This document shows positions 5,543 through 5,604 of a DNA stretch of 5,604 bases, one piece after another. Under the pieces are notes generated by a model. It was not told the DNA's origin. It made no database searches and was given only the letters and a program-made list of their open reading frames with translations. The position numbers were made by a program, and so were the translations under genes. The stretch's first letter is position 1; each line of letters opens with the position of its first letter. Origin of the DNA: an archaeon. GTDB lineage: Archaea > Nanobdellota > Nanobdellia > Woesearchaeales > JAGVOV01. The DNA lies in assembly GCA_020052545.1 (NCBI GenBank), contig JAGVOV010000189.1, positions 1-5,604 on the forward strand, written 5' to 3'.

Positions 5543-5566
5543 CCCCCATCGTTTCCACTGGAAACC
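5543..5566 (-). other. Putative Origin Recognition Box (ORB), Orc1/Cdc6 binding site
   Basis: The plus strand carries CCCCC (5543-5547), three bases, then the 15-bp dyad GTTTCCACTGGAAAC (5551-5565). On the minus strand this reads TTCCAGTGGAAACGATGGGG, continuing the G run. A short dyad of this sequence followed by a G string is the known ORB architecture of archaeal replication origins. Only one full copy is inside the window. It lies in an A/T-rich intergenic region suited to duplex unwinding. The match to the motif is strong from memory; origin function is inferred. Confidence 0.65.
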
Positions 5567-5576
5567 TATTTATATG
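5567..5576 (+). promoter_or_regulatory. Plus-strand promoter pointing out of the window
   Basis: GGAAACC followed by TATTTATATG resembles a purine/A-rich BRE joined to a TATA box. It would start transcription near 5595-5604, so a divergent plus-strand gene probably begins just past the right edge. The BRE-like bases are the right half of the putative ORB, so a protein bound there could control this promoter. Confidence 0.45.
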
Positions 5577-5604
5577 TATTTAAAGCCATTATAAACCATT
5601 TTTA

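Overview
The window is archaeal. It carries a TATA-binding protein, an MCM replicative helicase and an archaeal RPA-type OB-fold protein. TATA-like boxes lie about 25-35 bases before most start codons, and several mRNAs look leaderless. Gene content alone does not fix the lineage; a euryarchaeal or DPANN-type archaeon fits.

All five real genes lie on the minus strand, so they read from right to left. They are tbp (5438-4875), mcm (4679-2649), a putative free-standing homing endonuclease (2462-1524), an EamA/DMT-type membrane transporter (1474-626) and an RPA-like gene (590-1) that runs off the left edge. Each gene appears to have its own promoter. tbp and the nuclease gene have Shine-Dalgarno sites, whereas mcm, the transporter and the rpa-like gene look leaderless or nearly so.

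The most interesting point is the right end (5439-5604). This A/T-rich intergenic stretch holds a 15-bp dyad, GTTTCCACTGGAAAC. On the minus strand it continues into a GGGGG string. That is the layout of the archaeal Origin Recognition Box (ORB) bound by Orc1/Cdc6. A strong plus-strand promoter overlaps or abuts it and points out of the window. A replication origin at this edge, with a divergent gene (orc1/cdc6 is an obvious guess), is a good hypothesis. All visible genes are transcribed away from it.

The second point of interest is the insert between mcm and the transporter. It encodes three homing-endonuclease-associated repeats fused to a PD-(D/E)XK nuclease domain, in sequence visibly richer in A/T than its neighbours. 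Its leader has a perfect 10-bp hairpin that buries part of the Shine-Dalgarno site. Next to that is an 83-nt rod-like inverted-repeat element whose two imperfect pairs are G.U only if the RNA is read from the plus strand. The tbp-mcm spacer holds a 22-bp palindrome and three copies of an ACTTCCATT motif around the mcm promoter. No RNA gene, CRISPR array or insertion sequence is recognisable.
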